DNA of 64,000 nt, taken from UBA6183 sp943372215. GTDB lineage: Bacteria; Bacteroidota; Bacteroidia; UKL13-3. This document shows positions 1-12,700 of the stretch, one piece after another. Below the pieces are notes generated by a model. That model ran no database searches. It saw nothing but the letters and a program-made list of their open reading frames with translations, and was not told the origin of the DNA. How positions within the stretch are numbered: the first letter of the stretch is position 1; every line of letters starts with the position of its first letter. A program made the position numbers and the translations under genes. The stretch covers positions 215,296-279,295 of the forward strand of contig CALRXU020000003.1 of assembly GCA_943372215.1 (NCBI GenBank). Direction: 5' to 3'.

Positions 1-13
1 ATTTCTTTTTTCC

Positions 14-136
14 TTTACCACTCGAAACATTAGCTCCGCTGAACTTCGTTTCGTGCGGCAGCGAGGGTCTGGTTTATTTACTTTACCACGTGAAAAATCA
101 ACTCCGCTGAACTTTGTTTCGCGCGGAAGCGGGGGG
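14..136. repeat. Two tandem copies of a short hairpin-forming repeat
   Basis: Two related units about 68 bp apart (around 14-66 and 82-136) share the core CTCCGCTGAACTT followed by CGTTTCG or TGTTTCG and a GCGG-AGC end. A third copy lies at 31023-31072. The best copy has arms CACGAAA and TTTCGTG that can pair around the core. The second unit here runs into a G9 tract at 131-139. The units lie just downstream of the last gene of the Rhs operon. The role is unknown; a REP-like dispersed element is the simplest reading. Confidence 0.6.
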
Positions 137-155
137 GGGAGCACAAACCAAATAG

Positions 156-710
156 TTAACTCATCAAATAATCTTCTAAAGGTCTATAAATTGTATTTAT
201 TCCTTCCTTCAAATGTTTTTTATATTCATCGAGAAATTTATTTGACAAATCAAAATCCTCCAAATCATAAAATAACCGATAAAGCTGAAATCTAGAATCG
301 TTAAATACCATTCTAACATAAGAAATATCGGATTCAGAACAATTTGATAACTTGTCTGAATCTTCTCCTAATTCCAAAATTCTGATATAACATTCAATAG
401 CAGTAAAAGTATCTCCTAATGCATTATAAATTCCTCCCTTAGTAAATAACACATCTCTACAGTTAGGGTTTATCGAAAAGGCTTTATCAATATACTTTTT
501 AGCCAAATCTAACTTTCTTTTTACAAAAATCTTACGCATTTCTGTTGCATTCCTAAAAACCGCTTCATCCCTGTATGTTAGAGCAATACAGCGCAACAAA
601 TAAGCACTTGTCTTATAATCAGCTTGTCTAATGATATGCCTAGCCATTACAGAATCCTTTGTTACAAGTCTATTAAATCTATTTAACATGCTCACATCTT
701 TCTGTTTCAT
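156..710 (-). CDS. TPR-like protein, candidate immunity protein of the Rhs operon
   Basis: This is a 184-residue cytosolic-looking protein with no signal peptide. Residues about 70-125 have the TPR pattern: AKKYIDKAFSINP, then LFTKGGIYNALGDTFTAIECY and ILELG, with flanking helices of similar kind. It starts 11 bp after the stop of the 4708-residue Rhs gene and is the last gene of the operon. That is the usual place for the immunity gene of a polymorphic toxin. The fold assignment is moderately supported by the sequence. The immunity role is inferred from position only; a general TPR scaffold is the alternative. Confidence 0.6.
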   Translation of the reverse strand: MKQKDVSMLNRFNRLVTKDSVMARHIIRQADYKTSAYLLRCIALTYRDEAVFRNATEMRKIFVKRKLDLAKKYIDKAFSINPNCRDVLFTKGGIYNALGDTFTAIECYIRILELGEDSDKLSNCSESDISYVRMVFNDSRFQLYRLFYDLEDFDLSNKFLDEYKKHLKEGINTIYRPLEDYLMS

Positions 711-721
711 TCTAATAAAAT

Positions 722-3700
722 TTAATTTGTCTTCTTCTTCTTTGCAGCAGCTTTCTTTTCATCAGCTTTCTTTTGTTCCTTAGCTCTTCTAGCATTGGCA
801 AGTTGGTGATCATTTTTATTAGCCTTACCATTATTAAGATTATTATGATCTCCCCTCACTGTTTTATTGCTATTCCCCCCGGTATTTCCATTTTGAGATG
901 CTTGTTTTCGTTTTTGCGTTCTCTCCTGTGATGCTTGCTTCTTTAACTTTGCTGCTTTTGCCTCCTCAATTAATTTTTGATTACTAGGGCTAGGATTACT
1001 GTTTGCTGATGGTTGATTCTGATTATTATCTGCTTTAGGCTTTTTAGAATATAAATTCGTTAAGGCTAGTGTAGTTTCTGCTAAATCAGCCGAAGCTGTA
1101 ACCACAACAGTTACCCCATGTACAGCAACTGCTGCTCCTGAAGTAGATATAACGAGAGCACCTGGTCCTGTCGCTAGTCCAACAGAAGCAGTCGTTGATC
1201 CGCCCTCCACTTCTGTTGAACCAGTTGCAATAGAAGCAACATCACCAGCTAATCTTCCAATATTATATGCTATTTGATCATCAATACTGCTGTACTCATC
1301 TGTATGATTGCCTCCACAGAGATCGTATAACCCTGCAGTATTTGCATTGGCTGCTGCATCCATAGCTCCTCTAACTGCAATTGCCAATGATCTTGCATCT
1401 AGCGTTTTTAAGGCTGATGTTGGATTTACAAGTATCATACTCAATGAGGCTGGCACACCTGTTCCTTCACCCTCAATATCTTCAAATAAAATTGGAATAT
1501 TATCGGCAAAACAATATGATGTTTGCCAAGGAAAATCCTCAATTCTTGGATCCATACTCAAAAATCTACCCAGCCTGCTATCGTATATCCTTGCACCAAA
1601 ATCATAGCTATTTCCATTGCCTTTCGCCTCATCATCCCTTTCCATACCATTAAACCCATACCTATATTTACTACCACTGCTATACCAAACCCTGCTTGGT
1701 TGCAGGCTGCCAAAGGCATAATAATCGCTGGCTTGTAGCAAGTCGGCTTCGTAATGGCTGGCATAAGCGATGCCTTGTTGCACCAGTTTGGCATTGTCTA
1801 TGGTAATAAAAGCGTTGCTATTTGATGGGGATCCAATTTGTTTTACAATAAGGGTAAGAACGTTTCCGGTAAAACCACTGCCGTTAATGGATAAGCTGAT
1901 ACTGCCACCCGCGCTGTAAGTGCCTGAGGCAACCAAGGCATTGCTTGCGCTTCTGGCTTCAACTAACACATTACCGCTGTTGCTTTTTACCAAATCAAAG
2001 CTAAACACAAAATTGTTATTGGGCAAGCTTAAGGCAATTGTTTTTTGCACCCCATTGTTTGCAGCAGGTGTAAATATTTTCAATTTTTGGGTGTTTACCT
2101 CTATGTTGGTGGCTGCTAGGGCATTCCACCCATCGTTGCCATAAGTAAAGCGGCTATCGCTAATAGGCATATCGGTATTGCCACTTTGCACACTGATTTT
2201 ACGGTCGCTTACCACAGCCAATACGTTACCCAGGTGGTTGGTTAGCTCATACCTGCGGCTTCCTTTGGCATAAGGTGTACCACAGTCGTTTACTAAGCCC
2301 ATCCCACTTAGCTGGTTGTAAGTATTTTGCATCACCCCATTTTGCAATTGGTTGCCTATTTGTAACCACAAGCTTTCTGGATAATTGTAAGACTCAACAA
2401 TGCCATTGTTTAAAGACATAGGTACCTGAAACTGATTATTGTAACCTTGAATTTCAGATAGCATTAGCTCAATAAATTGCGTTTGTGCCTCTGTTAATAA
2501 TGAAATAGTCTCGTTATTAAGTTGAAAGCAGCGAATATTGCAATAGAATTTTGCCCATAACCGTAAAATTTGTTCCCGATTCTCTCTACTTGGGTTAGAA
2601 AAATCGAATCCATTGTTTCTATTAGCAAACCTATAAAGAAACTCCTCTGCCAATTGCCAGGCCATGTCGGCATTCTGCACATTGGTCATTGCCAATAACT
2701 GGTTTGCTAAAAACTCGCGCAATGGTTGATCATCATCTAAGCTCATAGAGGCCGGTATGGTAAACCCGCAATCATTGTCCACATAATAATTTGGAATAAA
2801 ATCACCCAATCGGCTTGAGCCATAAATTACAGCACTTTCTTGTTTGTAATTGTTGTTATTGATGTTATAAGTACTTAAGATATTGCCCTGTGCATCGCGG
2901 GTGTACACGGTGTATTTGAATTGGCTTGGGTCTGTTACTCCTTGTGGTTTTAGCACCTTCATGGTACGGTTGCCCATAGGGTCGTAATAAAACTCCATGT
3001 TGTCCTTACCACTTGCAGAGGTAAAGGTGATGGTTTTAATTTTACCACTTAACGTCCAAGTAATGTTAGCAATGCCTTCAGCCACATCTTTGGTGAGGTT
3101 ACCTGACGCATCGTACTGGTAGTTATCGGTTGCAGGGTTACTTCCAGTGCCAAACACTTGGCCACTCTCTATATCTTCGCTGTTTGAAGGTGTACTGATT
3201 CTATCATAAACAGCCCTCAAACGATTGGTGTTTTTTAAATACGCATTAGTAGTATTGGCATACTTATAATCCAGCTCGTCCATGGCTGCCCCGTTCTCGT
3301 CTTTGCGGTTCAGTGTTTTTATGTTGCCATTGGCATCATAAGTAAAGGCTTCTTTATAAGCATTGCTGCTTGCACTTGTACTCCAATTGTTTGTTTGTGC
3401 TGCATTAACATCGGTGTAGGTGGTGGCCTCAGCCAAGCGGTTCAATTGGTCATATGTGAAGGCCCTTGCCTGCGGAGCTTGCCCAGCCAACATAAATCGT
3501 CTGATTGCAGTAACCATGCTGCTGATGTTGCCATTGTTTAAGCTTTTTACGTTTGTAAAGAGTGCGCCCGTTGTGTTTTGTATTTCAAAATGGCTGCTGG
3601 CCGTAAGGCTGCCGTTTCCTGAGCCATTGGCTTTGTAATCGCCATGGTAATAACCCAATGTAAAGCCAATCTCATCGTAAGCAAAATTGCGGTTCAAATC

Positions 3701-6700
3701 GCCCTCATCACCTTGGTTACCATCCTTGCCAATATCCCTGGCATTATCTAACGACCCAGAGTTTACCCCCTTTAACCAACCTTGTAAGGTATAGGCGTAG
3801 TCAGTACCCTGCACTTGGTCGTTGCCAATCTCAGCCCGAGCCAAGGGACCATGCATGTAATACAAGTACTTGGCATCTTGCTGCCAAATTACCCCATCAT
3901 GCGAGGTGTACACCTGGGTGAGTTTATTCTCTGCATCGTATTCGTATTTATGGAAATAACGGTCGGCATTAGGCGGATCTCCGGCATTAAGCGGAGCTTG
4001 ATAAGCCACTTGGTTTACTTTGCCACTTAACAAATCATAATCGTAGTTGATGCGTTTAAAACGGGCGTAGGCCATGGTATTGAATGATGTCGGTAGTTGG
4101 TTATTTTCATGTAAAATGCTGTTTACATTTCCGTGCGCATCGTAGGTGTAGTGGGTGGCAAAATCAAACACATTGTTGGCGCTGTTGTTTACTTCGTTAT
4201 AAGTAACATGTGCCACTCGGTTGCGTAAGTTTTGCATCACAAAACCAGCAGGCAGGTGGTTAAACGAACTTTCTTTTGCATCATAAAAAGTGCGCGTTAC
4301 TTCGGTGCGTTTATTGGCATTTAAGGATTTAATCCACGACTCCATAACCAAGTAGTTGACGATACCAGATTTATATATTGGCGATAGAAAGCCATTGTAG
4401 GTATGCCACGAATCTTCCAACTGTATAATAGGTAGTGCAACTTCCCCTGACTCTACCGTTCTGCCTTTATAATCATAAAAAGTATAACTGTAATATTGGT
4501 TACCGCTGGTTGATTTGCCTTGTTGTTTGCTGTTTTGTGAAAGCACCATTCTCCCCAGTTTATCATAGAAGAATTTGGCTCCATAATGGTCGATACATCT
4601 AAACCTGACAAAAAAGCTGTTTATTGTGCTTATATTATTGTTTATTAGGTAAAAAGTTTCTCCGTCAGGAGAACCGATGTGACTAAAGGAGCAGCCTACA
4701 GGCACATTGGATACTAAATTCCAGGTTAGTCCACCCTCGGTACTTTTAAATAATTTGCCATCTGAGGTGGTTAACAAAGCCCGCTTTAGATCCGACATGG
4801 TTACGTGCCCTTGTGTGCCAGAAGCAAGTCCACTTATTGCCGCAGTTGCTAACCACGGGTTGGGTAAAGGTGAGGTAGTGGTACTAACCACTTTATATAC
4901 CAAACATTGTGTTCCATTGGTAGCAATAACACCATTGCGTTTACCAGCAAAACCTACCGATAGCAAATTGATACTTGACGAAAAACCAGAACCAGCAGTA
5001 GCCAAAGCCGTATTCTCAACCCAACTTGAGGCTGTACCAAAATCATTGCCATTCACCATAAACACTTTCATGCCATTACCCACGGCTACGGCAAATTTGC
5101 TGTCTAAAATGGTTACATCGTTTAAGCTTCCAGTAACCGTATAAGCGGTCCACACCTCGCCCCCATCTTTGGTAACAGCAATTACATTGTTACCCACGGC
5201 TACGCCATTCGTGGCGTCATAAAAACTAACTGCTTTAAGGTCGGCAGGAGTTTTACTATCCTTTACCTGCCAGGTTACTCCTTTATCAATTGATTTAAGA
5301 ATAAGTCCTCCATTTCCTACGGCAAAAGCGGTGTTTGTTTTGGCAGGTATGGTAACATCATTTAGGATATTAAATATTGATGTAGAGGCAAATTTGGCTG
5401 ATGCTGTAGCAGAAATGTTTTTGTAGGCATACAAACTTAAGTTGGTATTTGGGACGCCACTTAAATCGTTTTGCGGACTAGCTGTTTTATTGCCTCCCGC
5501 AAATACCCAAAAATCAGCAGTAGCACTTAACTTATGTACGGCCAATGCGGCATAAGTGCCTGTTACATCCAACACACCTGATGCAATAAGTTTTGCAGGT
5601 GAAGTGGTTAATGTGTGCAGGTCAATTTCATATACTTCTTTTCGGTTATTGGTGGGGTTAACACCAGCAACAACCGCCTTTTTAACGGTGCTCGAAAACT
5701 CCTTCATTACCGCATTGGATACCACAAAATTTGCAGGAACTGGGTTGGTGGTGGTTTCTGTAAAATTAGTAGCAGAAGTACCTAATAATACCGTACTGCG
5801 CACGCCATCATTGGTGAAGACATACGCATTGTGTGTACCTCCCACGGAGCCGACAGCTACTTCATCAATATCGGCTTTTTTATTGGTATGCTGTTGCTGC
5901 CAGTTTAGGCCATTATCTGTGCTACGAATAATGGTGCCATTTTTACCCACAGCTAAGGCCATATAGCCGCTGCTGTTGTAAGATACTTTTACTGCTTTTA
6001 AGTCTGGCAGGGTAACCCTGCTTGACTTATCAACCCAAGTTGCGGCAGTTGAAGGGGAAGAAAAAATACTTCCAACTTGCCCCACTGCTAATAACGGACT
6101 ATTCGGCAAGTCAGTTTCAGCCCAAAATGCATTGATAAAGCTACCTGTTATGCCCCCTTTGGTTAAAGTTACCCATGAGGATACTGGCAGTAATAAATGG
6201 ATCTGCTCAATAATACCTTCTGCAGTGTATGCATAACCTGTGTTGAGTGAATTAAAAAATAAACCCTTATAGTTGTTGCTGCCACTTTTTTGTGTGGCTG
6301 CGTAACTTGTAGTAGTCGCATTAAATTCAATTTTAAACAACTGTCCTGTACTTGTTACTACTGCTCCTGTGGCCAAAGAAGCAAATTGTATAGCCGTAAT
6401 GGTATTGCTTATTCCTAAACCAGATAGGGTGTTTGAATTGGTTGTGGTAACAAGGTCAATAACCCGAATGAAACCTGCATTTCCGCCAATAGCAAAAGTA
6501 CTTGCACTTGATACGCTGATGCAATTTATTCCTGAAAATGTATTTGTTTGAATGGCACTTACTGTTCCAGTTGCATCGTATTTATAAATGCTTCCAACGG
6601 AAGTAACAATGTACACCACTCCATTGAATTTATCAAAACCTACAGGATTGGCAATAGTTGGAGTTACGGCCGTCCATGACTCTCCAGCATTGGTTGTAAC

Positions 6701-9700
6701 GTATAATGTGTTTGCAGCTATAGCTACCCCTTTGGTTGCGCTGCTAAAGGCTATTTTACTAAAGTGTAAAATATTAGTACCGCTTGCAGTTACTTTACTC
6801 CAGTTATTTCCTTTATCAATGGACTTATACAGGTTACCATTTTCACCCGCTGCTATTAATGTACTTGTGCCTGCTGTTGGTAACACAGCCAGTGCATTTA
6901 ATGTTACAGCGGTTGTTAGTGTACTTAGTGTCCATGCTGTTTGCGCATTGGTTTTATAATACTTTCTATTATCAGTTGATAAGGCAATTGCCAAATAATC
7001 TGTAGCCACATTTGCTCCTGTTGCGGCACCCACTTCCTTTACCTGACAATCGGTACAGATGCGTGCTTCAACCGCCCAAGTATCGCCCTTATTGGTGGTA
7101 CTCCAAACCTGTCCATTGGCGGAAACAATAAACACTTTATTGGCCAAATAAAGCACCTCCACAAGTGGTTCGGTTGTAGGGGTGTTTTTGGTAAACCAGT
7201 CAGTTCCTTCATTGTTGCTGTACAACAATTGCCCTTGCTTGCTCACTGCATATACTGTTGTTAAATTGGCGGTTGTACCAACTGTTACAAGTGAGCTGAT
7301 ATCACCCCAATTGATTGGACTTTGTATTGGACTAAGGTTCATACCACGATGAACCGCCCCAATTGCATTGGTAGTGGTCGCACTTCCCACCGCAATACCG
7401 TCTTCTGGTTTAAAGAATGCACTTGCCTTTATCTCTCTGGTTGGAGAACTTGCATTGAAGCTGTAATCGTAAGCGTAATAAAACTCGTTAATATTAAAAT
7501 TATCCTGATCTGGGCTGGATTGCTCCAATATGCCTCCTAGTGAGTTGTATTTGTAGGTTGATGCATAACTATGGTCAGTAAAAAAACTGCGCTGTTTGGC
7601 TATTCTGTCTGTTTTCACCGCATCTAAATCGCCTAGGCCATTGTTTACAACATTAACGCCTAATGGGGGAACGGTTCTTACTAGGTTATTTGCCTGATCG
7701 TAGTAATACAAGGTATAGTGTTGTTCGCTTTGTATAAACTTCATTTCAAAGGACTCATACACATTAAGACATTTGGTGATTAAATCGTCTCTGAATTTAA
7801 TTTTTTCCTCTTCTATGTATTGCTTGTATGCTGATTGCGCATTTAGCTCAATGATATTGGTGATGATGGTTTGGCAATCAGGAATCTGTGGTTTAAAAAA
7901 GATAGGTGTAGGGCAAATACCAGGATTGCACAATTCTGTGAAACTGATTTCATCCAGCACCCCATCATGGTCTGTGCCGTCAAAATTTTCAACCAATATT
8001 TCTACCTTAACCTTTAATGCTTTGTGGTTAAACCACCGAGCCTGTATGGCAAGCCAATTGTTTACTGTTGATGTGCTGCCTACTTTTTGAACAATAACAT
8101 TGTTGATGCGCAAGTAAATAGACATGTTGGCTGAAGCACTGGCTATCCAGCGAGCGGAGAATACATACTCCTTGCCAGTATGCACAAGTGACACCGTTTT
8201 TTCCCATACTTTTACCAAAACACCAGGATTATTGGCAACCTTGAAGTGTACAAAACTTCCGACACCAGGGCTTAGTTGGTCATTTACTACTGCACCATTT
8301 AGTAAGGTTACGTTTGAAACATAATGATATTCCCCGTTTCCAATAGTATTGCCAGGTTTATAAGACAAATCAGAAACAAATTGGTTTGGTGATACAAAAT
8401 TTAGATTTCCGTTTGTAAGCAGGTTGAGGTCTTTGCAACCGCATACCTTCCTAAAGGTTATGTCATCAATGGCAACAAAAGTTTGTGCTTCCCATTGAAT
8501 CCAGTTTAAGGTTAATTTTATGCTTGTTCTGTTTCCTGTATTAAAGGTATAAGTAACTTTGTTCCAGCCAGAGGTGGCATCAAATAGTATTTCTCTACCG
8601 ATTGCATCTTGGTCATCAACACTGAGTAATAATTGGTTATTTTTATTAGAAGGAGCAGCGTTACTTGGATTGGCATAATAGAAGGATACTTCATATAAGG
8701 TATTCTTTTGCACAGGATAACTATGCTCCCACAACCTAGATAAAACACCACCATCATTGTCGCTTTTTGCCAATAGAAATTTGCTTCCCGCATCATCGGT
8801 ATTGTTACTCAATTCGTTCAAGTGGGAAGTAGATGGAATGGCATCTACTAAGCAATATCCTTGTTCTATATTATCATTTATAAAATCAATTGTTGCCACT
8901 TCTTCAAAATCACTTTCTATGGCAGGTAAACTTGCAGTAGTAGGATCAGGGAAGGTACCATAATTTTGAGGAGTTAAATCACTTGCATCACAATCTCCAC
9001 AAACAGGGCGGCTTAAACAAGGCATGTAGCCTTTAATGGTAATGAGGTTACCACCTTTGGTTTGCACCACTGCTACAAAGTAGCCCTTAGGAGAAGGGCG
9101 ATCAAGATCGGGCTTAATGCTCTTAAACGCTAAAATATCTTGCACCTCCATGCCTGGTACGGGAGGAAGTTCAATTTGTATAGCACACGGTATTGGTGGG
9201 CAATTGTCGGACATATAGCCAGCGCCTCCGCCACCAGAGCCCCCACCGCCCGGATTCCATCCACCTTGCCATCCACCTTCAAAATACCCGCAGGTACATA
9301 TTACAGTATCCTTCCCAAAAACTACTTGGTTTTCTCCAACATTACACTGACAAACCGTTGTCAATTTTAATCCGCAGATACCTTTAGTGACATCGGTAAA
9401 AGTTTCAAAACTATTTGAACATTTATCACTGAAAGTGCCATCCTGATTTCTTTTACACATCCTATAAATGTATAGGTCTTTGAAATCAGGATAGTGGTAA
9501 ATCATTTTACGATTACCATCTTTATCTATATAAGTGGTATCATCGTCAAAACAATCCCAATCCATTTCAAAGAAAAGATGTGTGCTTGTACTTTGTGGGT
9601 TTGCATTATTGGCAAGCACATATGCATTTTTCCAGTCTTTATCATATAAGGTTATCAAAAAGGAGTCTATTTTACAATCTTCTTTGTAGTTTGATGCGTT

Positions 9701-12700
9701 GCAAAGATTTAACGCAGTAAATGCAGTTATCTCTTGGTTTAGGCTGTTTTTCAATAACTCTAAATCCATTCTGGAATTATCGCTTGCTTTGTAGCAACTG
9801 CAGGATGGATTAGCTCCACCTCCAGGTAAAATGGTGATGAGGCCACCTCCTCCGCCACCGCCACCACCAGCAAATCTTGAAAAATCGCCACAATTTAACC
9901 TTGCTAACAGCTCTGCTTCTTCGGCAAAATCATTGCAATAAGTGGCCTTGGTTAAATAACTATTGATGTTGTAATTGTTTTGGATGTCGTTTTTGCAAGT
10001 GCCAAAAACAAAACAGTTTGAAGAGCCTCTTACTTCAATGTATTCATGATTAGAGCCATCAGATGCAAAAGCTTTGGCAATAAATCCATGGGTTCGGCTG
10101 CTTGGGTCTGGTGCTATATGCACAAATCGTTTGATGTGCGCCAATGTTAATGAAGTAGTGGACGTAATATTAAAAGCAATATTACATTGACCAAGATTGG
10201 AGCTTCCTGTTGCCCCTTTTATGGTGGCAACCATAAATTTTGGATTTGAAGCAGTGTAATTGGTTTGCCATGACCAAGCTTCATTCAGGTTTACCAAACT
10301 AGGCGAAATGGCTTGATCCAACTCAAACTTGAGGTTTGATGTTAAGCTAGACAAAAACCGGCCACTGGTTAACTCCACCTTTACTGTCGAGGTAAACTCA
10401 GGCGTAACAGTTGGTATGGTTCCATTGCAATCATTTTGTGTTGCATCAGGCTCTGAAGCCAATATGTTAAACACATTTACCAACTCCATGGCCAATTTGG
10501 TAGGCTCACAAATTGGTGCCAATGTGCAATTAGCAATATCCAAACAACTGATTTTGCCTTCTAACATTACCTGATAAGATTCTGCAATATCAAAGGCTGG
10601 GTCGTTGGGCTTACGCGGGTTAAAATAAGCCAACACCTCAAACGTGTTGTTTACTCCCGTTACTAGGGTGGGGTTGTGCTTATATTTTAAGTTATACAAA
10701 CCGATGAGTTGGTTAAACATCGGCAGTGGTTTTCTAAAAGCAGCGGGTACCACCAATTGGACGTCACAATTACCAATGCTACCAATCAGTTCATCATCTT
10801 TATTTGAGGTAACTATCCAATCAATATCTTGGCCTGATACCCCGAGTTTAGTTTTTAACTCTTGGTCAATCATGTTAAAGTTATCATCAGCAGTATTACT
10901 ACAACTCCATATTCTCCTATTGGAAACAATTTCAAAAGACGCAAGTCTATTAAGTATGCTTTCTAATTGGCTGGCTACCGGACATTTATCGCACTGGTTA
11001 TACACTGCAAGGTTTGCACCTTTATTGGTTTCATTGAGTATAGCTGATTGATTGGTTTGGCTTAGTACATAGGTTTCTTCTCCATTAGGGTTATAAGCCA
11101 ACACATCACCAAATGAATTTATCTTTAAGGCATCGGTTGAAATGGGAAATCTTGATGTTTTATCTTGGTACAAATACGCCCTTGACCAATTGCAGGGCTG
11201 TTCAAAATTAAAATATTGCGACCACCAAAATCCAAAAAACCATGGTGATGATGCAGCCCATAAGTTAGCTTGCACGCTGCATAATGGAAACTTAAGAAAC
11301 CCATATTTTGTTGGATTAAAATTGCCATTTCCAATACAACCATTATACCCAGCAAACTGAGGGTCTTTAATACTTAACTTAGCAAAGCTTTTTTGTTGTA
11401 TACGTTGTTTTAAACTTTGGTAAAGCCCCCTAAATATCTTCCAAAACCGATCTACATCTCCCGCATTTAGTATGGTTGGATTGTTAATATCAAAGTTAAA
11501 GGTGTTGGTTATATTGCAATTTCCTAAATTCTCATTGGGGTGGTTAGCCAAATGGTAAGCAATTTGCCAAATGGAGTATTTGGTTTTACCATCACTTGCA
11601 AACTCTTGCATCATATTGGCCATTGACTCATATTCTTGCCTAGTGACGTAGGTATTTACACTAACATCAAAATAGGGATCAACAACCCCTTGTGCGGGGT
11701 TGTTTCCGTTCCATCCAGTGCCAATAGGATTAAGCTCACCTGCAAATATATTATTACCAAACAACTGTCTTGCATCATCATACCTCTCTGTATAATTCCA
11801 CTTTTCATCAAAGTTGTGGCTTGCTTTAAATTCATTACTTCCACATAAGATATATAATGGGTATTCAGGATGGTACATCACCAAGGAGCGTGCCCATGAT
11901 GGCTTAAAATAGCTGATAAAATCTTCTACTTTTAATAAATATTGCGGCTCTGCAAAATAAGCTCCGTCAATGGTAACATAATCACTAACCTCAGGCCGAA
12001 GCACATTTTTACCATCAATTTCCACCTCAGCTAAAGCAATGTAGTCTATCTCTCCTTTTTCATTAAAATAATGGGGTTGGTTGCTTTCTGTATAAGGATA
12101 TTTCCAACTTGCTAATCGGCCATTAAAAGATGCCTTTAGGGGTAAAAAATTAGAGTGGTTAAATACCGACAACGGATGTAAATAGGGTTTAATCGCATTT
12201 GATCCCTCATATTCCTGAATAACTCCACCATCCATTAGTTTTTTCTCAAAAATTTCTCCATACTGTCCGTTCGGACTCATGTCCAGCAGCATGGTTTCGT
12301 ATCCCGCTTCACACTTTTTTGAGGTTATTTCACAACGAGCATTACACTTAGCCACCAATTCATCATACGCTTGTTGCGTTAACTCAGGGTAGTTGGCTAA
12401 CCTTGTTGTACCCGAATAATTGGTGTATGGGCCAAGTCTATCCAAACACTCTGCACAATTCATGTTGCAATCGTATACATCATTAATAAATGCAAACTGA
12501 TCCCTGAAGTAATCAATACTTTTAAAACATCCTGTGTTTCTGGTGATGTAATCATTTACATAATAATTCAATACCTTTTCGTTTAGCACCAGTTCCTTTT
12601 TGAGTTGATAAGCACCTTCTTTTAACTTTTGGTTTGTTCCAGCAATACGTGTTCTCCAAGTATCACCCAGCACCCCAGAGGGAATATTATTGTTGATTGA

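Noticed and set aside
131..139. Run of nine Gs
   Set aside because: It lies outside any gene I can support, so phase variation is not testable; it could be a sequencing artefact.
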